From assembly GCF_019059575.1 (NCBI RefSeq), contig NW_024881615.1:372001-436000 (forward strand): a DNA stretch of 64,000 nt, read 5' to 3'. The position numbers and the translations under genes were made by a program. This DNA is from Amphibalanus amphitrite (Eukaryota > Arthropoda > Thecostraca > Balanomorpha > Balanidae). How positions within the stretch are numbered: position 1 is the first letter of the stretch; every line of letters begins with the position of its first letter. The notes beneath the pieces are model-generated. The model made no database searches and was not told the origin of the DNA. It saw only the letters and a list, made by a program, of their open reading frames with translations. This document shows, in pieces, positions 27,201-35,200 of this stretch.

Positions 27201-30200
27201 TTGACCTGTGGTCGGGCGGTATCTCTGAGAAGCCTCTGCCGGGCTCGATGGTGGGACCGACCCTGGCCTGCCTGATCGCCGAGCAGTTCCGCGTGCTCAA
27301 GTTCGGCGACCGTTTCTGGTTCGAGAACCAGGGCTTCCCCAGCTCCTTCACCCACGGTGAGAACTCGCACAGAGATGAGGGGATGAGACTGGGACCCGGA
27401 ACCGTCTTGATGGGCTAGTAGCAACTCATATGACCTTCCGCATCTTGACAATTTAGGTACAAACCAGCACTTCCCGGTTCATGACATTAAATAACCCTGC
27501 CAGCAATGGGACGTAATCACGTAATCTGTAGAACATCAGTGACATTTTGCCTGATTTCCGCAGAGCAAATCGATGAGATCCGTAAGATCAAGCTGAGCAG
27601 CGTGATCTGCGCCAACGGCGACCACATTGAGCGTGCGCAGCTCTACGTGATGGTCCTGCCCGACCACGAAATGTGAGTACCGCACTAACGACTGTCTTCC
27701 GTTGGAGGTGGCTAGATCTAATTCCTCTGTCTGTTGACTGTGTTGGTGATCAGCCCAAGAAGTGTAGGGCGTAGGCCATGCTACCCGAGCCCCGGTCGGT
27801 GCGCAGTGGCCGTCGTGTGACCTGGCCATGACTCTCCCCGGTGTGTGTCTGTTCCAGCAACCCGATCACGCCGTGCGCCGCGCTGCCTCAGCTCGACCTC
27901 AGCAAGTGGAAGGATCTGGGCGGGCCCGGCTACGGCCCCGGCCCCGCCATCGGACCCGTAGGTTAAGCGGCCACGCCGGCTGCGCCGCCCGCCACCGGTC
28001 TCCTGTGGCTCCCCGTGCCGACTTCACCGCCGGCCGCCCTCCTTCGCAGTGTTAAACCGAGCAGCCATGCATGGTTCTAAAGCAACTGTTTCGGGATCGC
28101 TCGCCTTTTTTTAAAACCTGTCTGCCGCTGTCTGTCTGTCCGTTTGTCTGTCTGTCTGTCTGACCGAGCTACCTAAACTGCACGTACGCATGACGATTTA
28201 CAAACGTCACTGAACGGGTAAATAACGACTATTTAAATGCTGGTGTGTGACCTAAAGCTGCTCAGCCCTCTACTAGACATTAGACACAGGACACGGTGAC
28301 ACTTGGCACGCACAACCGCAGTCGAAATTCCTTCTAGAGCAGAGTAGATGCAAATTCATTCAAAATCTTTCATCCATCCACTTCATTTCTATGGAATAGT
28401 GGCCTTTACTTCACCGATGCACGTCATTTTCAAACGCTCATAGCTCTGTTGAATGCCGTTAGTCTCTAAGTAGTTATTTCGGTGTTGCTACTTATATTTT
28501 ACATTGTAATGGCCAGGAAGGACAATGTCCCGCCTGTTAAGAATACAGTAAAAGGCCATCAATCATTTTAATGGTACACGGTAAACTGGATGCCAGATGG
28601 TAGCAGGAAACTATCCGAAAACCTCGGCTACCCAGCTTTCCTTGTACGGCGAAGTGATTGAGGTACAATGCCGCGGTATGTTAAAATTGACCACCGTTGC
28701 GGCCATTTGAAGCAACATCCCTTGTTTGTACTCCTCACTGAATGTGTTCTGGCCCGCCCATGTTACGTTCAATCAGTTACCAACACTCAATCCACAGTCA
28801 GCACTTTCAGCGCTTCCTGCAATTGTTATTCCACACAGCCCCACAAAACACACACTGACAGAAACACGCACACACACAGACACGCGCTGCCTCGATAACT
28901 GGGCGGTGACGGTTGGGCGCGGGCGACGGGACCCAGAGACGGACGGGGCGACCTGACGGCAGCCAGTGACGCGCCGCCGCCGGTGTGCCGGTGTTTCAGA
29001 CGGGCCTGAGCGGCCTCTCGGCGCGCCTCACATGGCCTCCGACCGGGCCCGGCTGGTGAGCGGGCCGGACGGCGCGCGCGCGCGGCCTCCGCGGCGGCGC
29101 TCAGCTGCTGTACCTGCCAGGGAGAGAGAGAGGACGACCGACTCCGACTAAATTACACTTCCGGAGGGATGTCAGCAAATTCGGACCGATTGAGGGGGTA
29201 GGGGGGGGGGGTAGTTGCAATATCGTCAGGAGAAACTACACGACGGGAGACCAAAAATGTTGAAGAGCTTTTTGTGTCAAATCCAACTAACACCCTGTAC
29301 AGAGATAATTTATTGTTGAGGAGCGATGACGGACGTATGGATTTCCGGATGTTTGGGGTGGGTGGGTGTGGAACCGGGGACAGACAGTCGTCTTTCGTCT
29401 TCGGTCGACCTATGGACGGAACCACGACCCGACAAGTGTCGACCTGTGCCACCGTGTCCCGGACGGACGGCGCGCAGTCGGACGGCGGCGGCGGTCCGCG
29501 GTCGGCCGGTCCGCCCGCTCAGGGAGGGCACTTAGCCACCGACGACCGGTCAGCGGCCGCCGCCGCCGGCCGGACTCCGGGTCCCTCAGCGCCGCGCTGA
29601 GGGAGGGACGCGAGGGGCGGGAGGGAGGGACGGGAGGGGAGGGGCGAGTGCGTGTGCGATGTGTCGGGTCGGACGGCGAACTGAGGGCGGCGGCGCCGCG
29701 GCGGGGCGGGCGCGGGCTCGGCCGGGGCCCGCCGCACCGCGCGGCCCCGGCCCGCCGCGCCCCACCCCTGTCGGCAGTCGCCACGGGCGCACGTTGTTAC
29801 TGCAGGTGTGTGAGAGAGTCAGTCAGAGAGAATTGGAGAGACGGCGCCGGGGCGAGCGGGACGGGCGAGATATGCAGGGCACAACAAATACCGTGTGGCT
29901 GAAGCGTTTCTCTCTTGCCCATCTGTGAATAGTGTAAATAAATACGACAGTAAATCGCGTGTTAATCGGTAGATAAAAGGGATTCCCGTCTGCTTTAAAG
30001 GCACTCCGTGCCAAAATAAAGTGACTCGTCTTCATGGTAAGCTTAAACTCCAACTACCCTGTGTGTTGTTGAACGGCCATAAATAAATCCAATCATTTAA
30101 ACGGGCTGTCGAGGCATTACGCTCTCGTGAGAGCCAACTCCGTTAATTCAACGTCTAAACGCCGCAGTGACCCCCCGTTAAAAGGATTTCCAGTGTCTAC

Positions 30201-31272
30201 TAATTCCTGTAAACTGCTGCTGAATCTGCACAGCTCTTCGACGCCACAGGTAAGCTAAATGATATCGCCGCCAACCTCGCTTTAAACTAAACCTTGTCAG
30301 AACAGACGCCGCGAAGTAAAGGGCACGCCCATTGCTCATCGGAATAAAGAACAGTGAACGTGATCGTAAACGGCTTTTATGTTATGTTTTAAACTGTCCG
30401 TTTTCCTCTGTGTCTCAAACGTGTCATCTCAGCTACATTGAGCAGTCCCACTGGGCCAACTGTTTATCACGTTCCACCGTGTTTCGTCAGCTCTTCGCCA
30501 GTCTGTGCTCCGCCAGTCTCATGCCCTCCCAAACCTCCGCCCTCCGCCAGCCCCAGCTGACCGTCTCCGTTTGCAGGTGTACGACACCAAGTCGCCACAG
30601 CAGGTGATGTTTGTCGTGCCGCCGAGCAAGGCGCACCGTCCGCAGTCGTACCAGACGCCCATCTACGTGCCGCGCCCGCAGTACGGCTACCAGACCACCC
30701 CGCCGCAGTACGGCGCCTCGAAAACCGACCCGCACAGCCTCGTGCACGGACAGAGCTTCGGCGAGTCGCGGCCGTCCGCGGAGTATGGTGCGCCCCAGCC
30801 GCAGCAGAGCTACGGACCACCGCCCAAACAGGAGTACGGACCTCCTCCCAAGCAGGAGTATGGACCCCCGCCTAAGCAGGAGTACACACCTCCCAAGCAG
30901 GAGTACGGACCTCCTCCCAAGCAGGAGTACGGTCCTCCTCCCAAGCAGGAGTACGGTGTACCCAAGCAGGTGTACACACCTCCCAAACAAGAGTACGGAC
31001 CCCCGCCCAAGCAGGAGTACGGAGTCCCCAAACCCCAGGAGTCCTACGGCGCGCCCGCCAAGCTCCAGGAGTCTTACGGAGCGCCCCAGCCCCAGGAGTC
31101 GTACGGCCCTCCTCCGTCCCAGGAGTATGGCCCTCCTCCCTCTCAGGAGTACGGTCCCCCGCCGCAGCCTCACGGCCGCCCGCGCGGCTACGGTCGCTCA
31201 CGGCCCCACGGCCGGCAGCCGTGCTGCCAGAGCCCGTGGCGGCCGATCATCCACCGCCGGCCGCGGTACTGA
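1512..31272 (+). CDS. Secreted animal haem peroxidase (peroxinectin / chorion peroxidase-like), whole gene model
   Basis: The model joins 1512-1589, 2562-2744, 3399-3578, 4599-4819, 5275-5457, 12669-12842, 15680-15904, 16270-16397, 16528-16638, 18239-18374, 19523-19650, 20197-20399, 27187-27356, 27564-27672, 27858-27957 and 30577-31272. All splice phases agree, giving about 1,007 residues after the missing start; the form stopping at 27966 gives about 778. Animal haem peroxidases use hydrogen peroxide to oxidise tyrosines, phenols or halides outside the cell. Visible hallmarks are a signal-peptide core; the distal Asp-His-Asp in GQVIDHDI; the calcium loop SSYIDAS; the catalytic Arg and haem-ester Glu in GRVNEQ; REHNRIA; the proximal His in FRFGHSLL; and [15 protein letters not shown]. 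The Met that forms the sulfonium bond in myeloperoxidase is Gln here, as in lactoperoxidase. I saw no transmembrane segment and no KGD or RGD motif. Peroxinectin and chorion peroxidase are family guesses; the fold is certain. Confidence 0.9.
2562..2744 (+). CDS. Peroxidase exon: Pro/Gly-rich mature N-terminus
   Basis: The acceptor is at 2560-2561 and the donor GTGAGT at 2745. It begins [14 protein letters not shown], passes through a Pro-Gly-Val stretch ([15 protein letters not shown]) and ends at LNVFAGP. It precedes the conserved fold and is probably a linker or propeptide. Phases 2 and 2 match both neighbours. Confidence 0.8.
3399..3578 (+). CDS. Peroxidase exon: helical N-terminal region
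   Basis: Acceptor tctcacag precedes 3399 and donor GTGAGT is at 3579. It encodes [18 protein letters not shown] and a charged helix ending AEYIARM. This corresponds to the propeptide-like region before the first conserved Cys of arthropod peroxinectins. A GT-rich microsatellite follows in the intron at about 3612-3648. Confidence 0.85.
3579..4598 (+). other. Intron of the peroxidase gene
   Basis: It holds a short GT/G microsatellite (about 3612-3648) and a TATAAATA string near 4177 without other core-promoter support. I see no gene or transposon in it. Confidence 0.5.
4599..4819 (+). CDS. Peroxidase exon: start of the peroxidase domain
   Basis: The acceptor AG is at 4597-4598 and the donor GTGAGT at 4820. 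It contains the conserved entry of the domain: [20 protein letters not shown], then [20 protein letters not shown] and LLAPNYADG. These match the family pattern YRTIDGxCNNL...WGxxxxxFxRLLxPxYxDG. The Cys residues probably form the N-terminal disulphide. Exit phase is 1. Confidence 0.95.
5275..5457 (+). CDS. Peroxidase exon: distal haem pocket (GQVIDHD)
   Basis: The acceptor is at 5273-5274 and the donor GTCAGT at 5458. It encodes NAPR...[12 protein letters not shown] and then [17 protein letters not shown]. By family alignment, Asp-His-Asp supplies the haem-ester Asp, the distal catalytic His and a calcium-binding Asp. All three are present. The exon ends EEKG, phase 1. Confidence 0.96.
7175..8508. 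mobile_element. hAT-like non-autonomous DNA transposon with 8-bp TSD
   Basis: The element runs from 7183 to 8500. The left end begins CAGGGGCGTCGCCACGG; the right end, read inversely, begins CATGGGCGTCGAAACCGG, so the terminal inverted repeats are imperfect but clear. It is flanked by a perfect direct repeat CCTACAGA at 7175-7182 and 8501-8508. An 8-bp target duplication and CA...TG ends are characteristic of the hAT superfamily. At 1,318 bp, with no transposase-like frame that I recognise, it looks non-autonomous. Runs of G (left) and of C and G (right) lie just inside both ends. Confidence 0.85.
10170..11330. repeat. Degenerate ~30-bp GC-rich minisatellite
   Basis: The interval repeats variants of CTCTGAGGGCCCCACACCGG with a period of roughly 30 bp, most regularly from 10590 to 11320. 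Units are diverged and some are inverted in sense on either side of the hairpin at 10391-10575. No coding function is apparent. Confidence 0.75.
10391..10575. repeat. Long hairpin (inverted repeat) inside the minisatellite
   Basis: The left arm 10391-10470 and right arm 10493-10575 are inverted copies about 80 bp long with few mismatches. They share AGACTCTTTC, AGGAAATCGCATG, GAGAGCCTATTCAAATACAT and CTCGCATCAA, separated by a short loop. Similarity tapers off beyond 10383 and 10583. The structure could be a foldback mobile element. Confidence 0.9.
12182..12222. repeat. CTGT microsatellite
   Basis: A nearly pure tetranucleotide CTGT array of about ten units, followed by a TG-rich stretch. 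Confidence 0.95.
12669..12842 (+). CDS. Peroxidase exon: Cys-rich insert
   Basis: The acceptor is at 12667-12668 and the donor GTGAGT at 12843. It encodes [20 protein letters not shown], then [18 protein letters not shown] and a final KCKLG. The CC...C pattern followed by FP(I/V)xIPxxD is conserved after the distal pocket in arthropod peroxidases. Both phases are 1. Confidence 0.93.
12843..15679 (+). other. Intron of the peroxidase gene
   Basis: Single-copy-looking sequence of mixed composition. I recognise no gene, transposon end or strong repeat in it. Confidence 0.5.
15680..15904 (+). CDS. Peroxidase exon: calcium-binding loop
   Basis: The acceptor is at 15678-15679 and the donor GTGAGT at 15905. 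It encodes [20 protein letters not shown], in which Ser, Tyr, Asp and Ser of SSYIDAS correspond to the calcium ligands of myeloperoxidase. [13 protein letters not shown] and [12 protein letters not shown] follow, ending IFCFDAG. Both phases are 1. Confidence 0.95.
16270..16397 (+). CDS. Peroxidase exon: catalytic Arg / haem-ester Glu, REHNR
   Basis: The acceptor is at 16268-16269 and the donor GTGCGT at 16398. It encodes [20 protein letters not shown] followed by [19 protein letters not shown]. By alignment, Arg in GRVNEQ is the distal catalytic Arg and Glu forms the haem ester. The next residue is Gln instead of the Met of myeloperoxidase. REHNR is the family signature. Exit phase is 0. Confidence 0.97.
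16528..16638 (+). CDS. Peroxidase exon: TYNEFLP segment
   Basis: The acceptor is at 16526-16527 and the donor GTCAGT at 16639; it is phase 0 on both sides. It encodes [20 protein letters not shown] and then MVLGKEVM. This is the conserved helix and NEFLPxxLG motif that follow REHNR in the family. Confidence 0.96.
16639..18238 (+). other. Intron of the peroxidase gene
   Basis: It contains an AT-rich stretch (16690-16880) and, at about 17440-17560, a degenerate series of GTGACA/GTCAC motifs with alternating orientation. I see no gene in it. Confidence 0.5.
18239..18374 (+). CDS. Peroxidase exon: proximal haem ligand His
   Basis: The acceptor is at 18237-18238 and the donor GTGAGT at 18375. 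It encodes [20 protein letters not shown] and [18 protein letters not shown]. The His in FRFGHSLL is the proximal haem ligand in this family. Exit phase is 1. Confidence 0.97.
18375..19522 (+). other. Intron of the peroxidase gene
   Basis: GC-rich and without recognisable features; no repeat or transposon end was noticed. Confidence 0.5.
19523..19650 (+). CDS. Peroxidase exon: helical segment after the proximal His
   Basis: The acceptor is at 19521-19522 and the donor GTAGGT at 19651. It encodes [20 protein letters not shown] and [20 protein letters not shown], corresponding to the region that varies most between family members. Entry phase is 1 and exit phase 0. Confidence 0.93.
20197..20399 (+). 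CDS. Peroxidase exon: [15 protein letters not shown] core
   Basis: The acceptor is at 20195-20196 and the donor GTGAGT at 20400. It encodes [29 protein letters not shown] and a weaker helix ending SSYGNIYQ. This block is among the most conserved of animal haem peroxidases (L-x-N-x-QR-x-R-D/E-HG-x-P-x-YN). Exit phase is 2. Confidence 0.97.
22768..23685. mobile_element. TTAA-flanked piggyBac-like MITE (copy 1)
   Basis: TTAA at 22768-22771 and 23682-23685 flanks a 910-bp element whose ends are CCCTC and its inverse GAGGG. Just inside, both ends carry an inverted pair built of CGCCCATG, a G-run and GGTTGGTGC. A TTAA target site with CCCT-type ends is the pattern of piggyBac-like elements. The interior is rich in AGGTCA-like strings. 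No transposase frame is visible. Confidence 0.8.
24672..25519. mobile_element. TTAA-type MITE (copy 2, left end unclear)
   Basis: The right end reads CGGCCGGCGAGGG followed by TTAA at 25516-25519. The body (about 24690-25290) aligns collinearly with 46266-46870: shared strings include CTAGAGCCTCGCGGAAAAAA, GGTTTTTGGTAAA, GGTCACGAAG, TGACGTCA and CACGATT(T/C)CATGTGCTTGAG. The left TTAA end could not be found, so this copy may be truncated or its start has decayed. Confidence 0.7.
27187..27356 (+). CDS. Peroxidase exon: DIDLWSGG / [12 protein letters not shown]
   Basis: The acceptor is at 27185-27186 and the donor GTGAGA at 27357. It encodes [40 protein letters not shown] and DRFWFEN. These match the conserved C-terminal core (DIDLWxGGxxE, GPTxxCLIxxQF, GDRFWYEN). 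Phases are 2 and 1. Confidence 0.97.
27564..27672 (+). CDS. Peroxidase exon: [15 protein letters not shown] segment
   Basis: The acceptor is at 27562-27563 and the donor GTGAGT at 27673. It encodes [20 protein letters not shown] and a short strand ending LPDHE. It corresponds to the QxxEIRKxxLxxxICDN motif, with Ala in place of the usual Asp after Cys. Phases are 1 and 2. Confidence 0.95.
27858..27966 (+). CDS. Peroxidase exon: C-terminus of the catalytic domain, with stop
   Basis: The acceptor is at 27856-27857. It encodes [20 protein letters not shown] followed by Gly/Pro-rich [13 protein letters not shown]. Read through, the frame ends Val-Gly-stop at 27964-27966, giving a short form. A GTAGGT donor at 27958-27963 lies exactly before that stop. 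It would join in phase 0 to the acceptor at 30577, giving the tailed form. Both outcomes are compatible with the sequence. A second possible donor (GTTAAG at 27962) would put the repeat exon out of frame. Confidence 0.93.
27967..30576 (+). other. Last peroxidase intron, or 3' UTR of the short form
   Basis: It contains a CTGT microsatellite (about 28126-28165), a CA-rich stretch (28845-28890), an AATAAA at 29937-29942 and another at 30015-30020. The interval 28900-29880 is extremely GC- and CpG-rich, with many runs of three or more G at 29600-29650 that could form a G-quadruplex. Two good unused donors occur: GTAAGC at 30037 directly after an ATG, and GTAAGC at 30250. A promoter for a separate downstream transcript is possible but unproven. 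Confidence 0.55.
30577..31272 (+). CDS. Tyr/Pro/Gln-rich repeat exon, probable peroxidase C-terminal tail
   Basis: The acceptor tttgcag precedes 30577 and the frame is open in phase 0 until TGA at 31270-31272 (231 residues). It starts [20 protein letters not shown], then carries about fifteen repeats of an eight-residue unit, YGPPPKQE, with variants [22 protein letters not shown] and YGPPPSQE (DNA about 30781-31170). It ends in an Arg/Pro-rich segment with a Cys pair. Every repeat carries a Tyr, about 24 in all. No signal peptide or membrane segment is encoded here, so secretion depends on joining an upstream exon. Phase and acceptor quality favour the peroxidase. Animal haem peroxidases of this kind cross-link tyrosines, so the tail might be its own substrate; that is inference. 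It could alternatively be the last exon of a separate cuticle-type gene. Confidence 0.75.
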   Translation: MYDTKSPQQVMFVVPPSKAHRPQSYQTPIYVPRPQYGYQTTPPQYGASKTDPHSLVHGQSFGESRPSAEYGAPQPQQSYGPPPKQEYGPPPKQEYGPPPKQEYTPPKQEYGPPPKQEYGPPPKQEYGVPKQVYTPPKQEYGPPPKQEYGVPKPQESYGAPAKLQESYGAPQPQESYGPPPSQEYGPPPSQEYGPPPQPHGRPRGYGRSRPHGRQPCCQSPWRPIIHRRPRY

Positions 31273-32084
31273 GCGGCCAGGTCCGCGGTGCCAGGGCCTG
31301 AGGGCGAGCGAGCGGGTGTCGAGCGAGTGACGCGTGTGTCGAGTATTTACAGCAGCGTAGCGTGTTGGTAGTGAGCTGTGCCTATGCGACCGAGCGCGTG
31401 CCTGCAGTGTGTTTGTCTGTGTGTTGGTGTGCTGTTACGGGCGGGGCCGCCGATCGTTTGGTGAGAACGGCGCCGGCCGGCCGCGGTGCCGGTCGGCCGC
31501 CCCAGTGTCGCTCAAGTTGTGCTGATGAGACGGGGAGGGCGGGGTGGGGACGCCGGCGGCGACACGCCACATATCGCGGCCGGGTGTCGGCAGGAACCCA
31601 GAGAGTATTCAATGACCGCGCGCTGCCCGCCACACCAGAGAAGCTATGTCGCGTCGACGCCTCAGTCGGCGCACCCTGTATTTTGTCCATGTCATCGAAT
31701 AATAAAAGGTCGGTCTGTAATCTGTATAGTGAGTGAGTGAGCCGTGAGGCATCGCCGGCCGCCGCTGCTGGCGAGCCGGCAGCATCCAACACCTACCAAC
31801 ACTCCGGCAAGAGGTCCGCCGCGCCCGGCGGTCACACCGGTTCACAGGGATCATCACCGGCTCACAGGGGTCGCCACAGGGGGGGGGGGGGAGGGGGGTC
31901 ACAGCTGAGTTGAGAGTAGCACCGCATCCAATCACAATAGGTCACACATCGGTCCTTAGCGGCCACTGCACAGCGTCCGGCGAACACACGTCACTCCGCG
32001 CGCCAGTCCAGTCTCTCCGCACCGACCTCGGCTGGCGGGGCGCGCTCGGCAGCTGCTGGGGGAGTCGGCGCCGCCGCCGAGAGA
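31273..32084. other. Convergent intergenic / 3' UTR region
   Basis: Only about 810 bases separate the two stop codons. The plus-strand polyadenylation signal is at 31701. For the AspH transcript I saw no AATAAA or ATTAAA on the minus strand here, so its 3' UTR may use a variant signal or overlap the peroxidase 3' end. A G-run of about twelve lies near 31870. Confidence 0.6.
31701..31706 (+). terminator. Polyadenylation signal of the peroxidase gene
   Basis: A canonical AATAAA lies about 430 bases after the repeat-exon stop and is followed within 10-40 bases by a GT-rich stretch (GGTCGGTCTG...GTGAGTGAG), the usual arrangement for cleavage and polyadenylation. Confidence 0.75.
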
Positions 32085-32235
32085 TCAGATGGAGGTGAGC
32101 GTGCGCCGCTCGTCCTCGGTTAGCTCCGGGTGCCAGATGTCGACAATCAGCACGAACCGCGACTCGGTGCCCTCGTTCCAGACGTCGTGCTCGAAACTGT
32201 CGTCGATGATGAGCACCTTGCCCTCCTCCCAGGTC
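32085..32235 (-). CDS. ASPH: AspH last exon: second iron His, 2OG-binding Arg, C-terminus
   Basis: Acceptor CTCCAG precedes 32235 on the minus strand; the stop is TGA at 32087-32085. It encodes TWEEGKVLIIDDSFEHDVWN, EGTESRFVLIVDIWHPELTE and ends RRTLTSI. The His in SFEHDVW is the second iron ligand and the Arg in SRFVLIVDIWHPEL is the 2-oxoglutarate carboxylate anchor, both by alignment to human ASPH. Entry phase is 2. Confidence 0.96.
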
Positions 32236-35200
32236 CTGGAGCACGGTAGAAACGGCGGTTACTCAGTGGCAAGGGTACAGGTTGATACGACATTGGGACC
32301 GTAATACTGCAGATAATGCTCTGGCTACCTAGTTGCCAGGGCGATCAGCGTTCCTGTGCAGCTATTAGCTGTAGAGTGCAGACCACCTGGTCAGTGTCAC
32401 ACGGCCGAGGAACCCGGGTAGCGGGACCAAGGCCCTGCACAGAGGCGGGCTGCACCGCCGGCCACCATTCTCAGGGTACGGTGAGAGGGGCGCACGAGGG
32501 CTAATCCCGAACCAAGGTCAGGCTGCAGCCCCAAACGACCCAATGCCACTGACTTCTCACTGCTCATCGCGAGGAGAGTAAAATTACGCAGATGTGCTGA
32601 CAGTCTTTTGATGAGATTGATTGATGCTACCTGAATCAGCCTACCGTCAAAGCCATCAAGGGCGGTTTTGCAAAAGCACTATGGAGAGCTGAATAAGGTT
32701 TTTCATTCATTGGCCGGAAAGTATGCTGTTAAAAACGCACGGCAGCAGAATTCCAGCCTGCTGTTGGGCTGTCGTGGCTACCGCCGTCAGAAAATTACGG
32801 TGGCAGTGCAGAGCGACTGCCAGGAACATTCCTGAGCCTGACCATATATCCAGCTCGAACGGAGCGCAATTTTGTCCTCTGAATCACGGCCGCAGTGGCC
32901 CGTTCAGCTCACGTCAGCACCGGCCCGCAAAAATGCCGCCCGCGCACACTACACCAATCCGCACCATCTATAATCCGCTTCTCCACATCTCACAGCAGCA
33001 GTAGCGGTCAGCAGTGTGGGTAAACAAAAACCTGCCCGTGCAGCCTGCAGGCCGGCCGGTCCTCTCCTGCTCGCAGTCCGGCGCGCACGGTCACCGCTCG
33101 CACGCTATCGTACCCAAGATTGATCCTACCCCTCCCCCTCCCCACGGCCCGGTCCTGGAAACCCCGGATCGCGGTCGACAGCGGCTGCGTACCTTTTCTC
33201 GCCGGCCACACGAATGCCGGTGCCGGGCGGCACTTTGATGCCCAGGTGGAGCCGCAGACGGCAGTTGGTCGGACCCGTGTGCGGCCATACGGTCGAACCC
33301 GGCGCCAGCATGCTGAACTTGACCTGGCCGCGCCGGCAGCCTGTCGACGGAACGCAGCGGGGTGTCAGATGTATCAGACACGGTGGCGGGCGGATACCGT
33401 GTTAACGACAGCCTTCGTGAGACACACGCTGGGCGGAGACGGAGCGGAGATAGGCCGCAGATATCGTTAGTTACAGGCAGGACACAGATCGAGGCGAACT
33501 ATAGATCAATTAGCGCGGCTCAGTCGCAGGGAAGTAACTACCGAGAAGGTCAGTAAAAGTGAACACAGCAAGGACGCTAACGGAAGGTCGCCCATTCCGA
33601 GAAACAGCCGGGTTTCGGTAATTACAGCTGCGCTCGGACCAAACGGGCCGCCGGCACGCCACGCCGGCATACCGCGCCGTCAGAACGCGTGCACAGCGGG
33701 CGTAGTAACGCACCGCGCTGACACGGCGTGTCCCTGAGAGGGCGGCCGGCACGCGGCGAAAACAGACCACTTTGTGTATCGGCTCCGCCCTCCCCTCCCC
33801 GCACAGCCCTGTATCGACTCCACACTTCCCCCTCCCCCCATACACAAACAGCCCCGTATCGACTGCGCCCTCCCCTCCCCACACAGCCCTCCACGCCGTA
33901 CCTGCGGCCTCGGGGAACTTGTCGATGATCTCGCACGTGCGTGGCGTCTTGACGCAGGCGTACTGGTTTTTCCGGCCGCGCCGGTACATGGTGTACTGTT
34001 TCCAGTCGCCCTCCTTGCTGAGCTGCTCCTGCTCGGGCTGGAAGCCGTCCTCAGGCCGCTCGGAGTCGAGCAGCGCTAGCATCTCCCCGCGGATGGTGGG
34101 GAACTGGGCCTCCAGCTCGCTGTGGGGAGAGACGGGAAGGGTGGTGAGTGGGGAGGGAGTACGACAAGGTCCCCAGACACCAGTGCAGTGATCCCCAGAG
34201 CAGATAAAAACTAAGCAGTTCCAACGGCGGCTTCACCGAGACCGGAACAGTGTCACAGCTGAAGAAAATGATGTAATAAGGAAAAAAGCGAAACAATTAG
34301 GAAAGTGACGCTAAATACCTAAAGCGCAAAAAAAAATATCGGGGCAAACAAATGACGCACAGCTGGAGCGATTTGGCCAACTGCGTGACGGTTTGAGTCA
34401 TTCCCAACAGTTGGTTATTTAGCTGCTATTGTGGCTGCTCGTACCGTACCACCCGACAAATGTCTGTTTAGCTGCTATTGTGACTGCCCGCACCGCACCA
34501 CCCCACAGATGTGTGCGGTGGCCCGGTGAGGCCGCGTACTGTCCAAGGCCGGCACGGTACTCGGCTGAGTTACCGCTTCCCATACCACGCCTCTCCCTCC
34601 TGCCTGCCGCCCAATGGCACAGGACGGAGAACGACATAAATCACCGCACCGGACGCAGTAACTCATACCGCGGCCAGCATTCATAATGCATAAACATGGC
34701 TATTTCAATGATTTATTCCGTGTTTTGCTGCGCTCTTCATGAAAAAAGCAAACCACAATAGCAAGTAAATACTCTCATAGTGCAGCATGAAAAGCGGATA
34801 TAATACAACAAAATGACGCTGAGTCACGATACGAAACAGTGAGCGAGCATGTTGCGATCTTACAAGCATAGTAGGTCAGCCAGCTGGTCAAGGTCATCCC
34901 GTCTATCGCAAGTCAGATCGGACTCAAAGTCAAGTAAGTTCTGAACCATAACTGCCCAACGACCGGCACATTCCGGCAGCCGGGACTTGCGTGCCTCCGT
35001 GGATGCAATTCGGCACGCAACCATTCATTGTTGACTCATGACAAGAGAAATTGAACTACACATAGGAAAAAACTGCGCGTTGGAATATCTACCTCAAAAA
35101 CAAGTCGCGCGAATGTGCGTTCTGATATGACTCTGACTGACTGCTGCGCAGCCTGGGTACCCACGACAATCCATCAGGGCCACCTGAGTTGCGTCAGGGG

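Noticed and set aside
29366..29902. 178-codon Arg/Gly-rich frame in the GC-rich block
   Set aside because: In sequence this GC-rich, long frames arise on several strands by chance; all six frames here are nearly open and none has motif or splice support.
30379..30439. Short signal-like peptide ([18 protein letters not shown]) as the start of a separate gene for the repeat exon
   Set aside because: The frame ends at a stop two codons later and no GT donor in suitable phase follows it.
30487..31173. Minus-strand frame rich in Leu-Gly-Arg repeats opposite the peroxidase tail
   Set aside because: It is the exact antisense of the YGPPPKQE repeat. The plus strand has a matching splice acceptor and phase, while this frame has no independent support.
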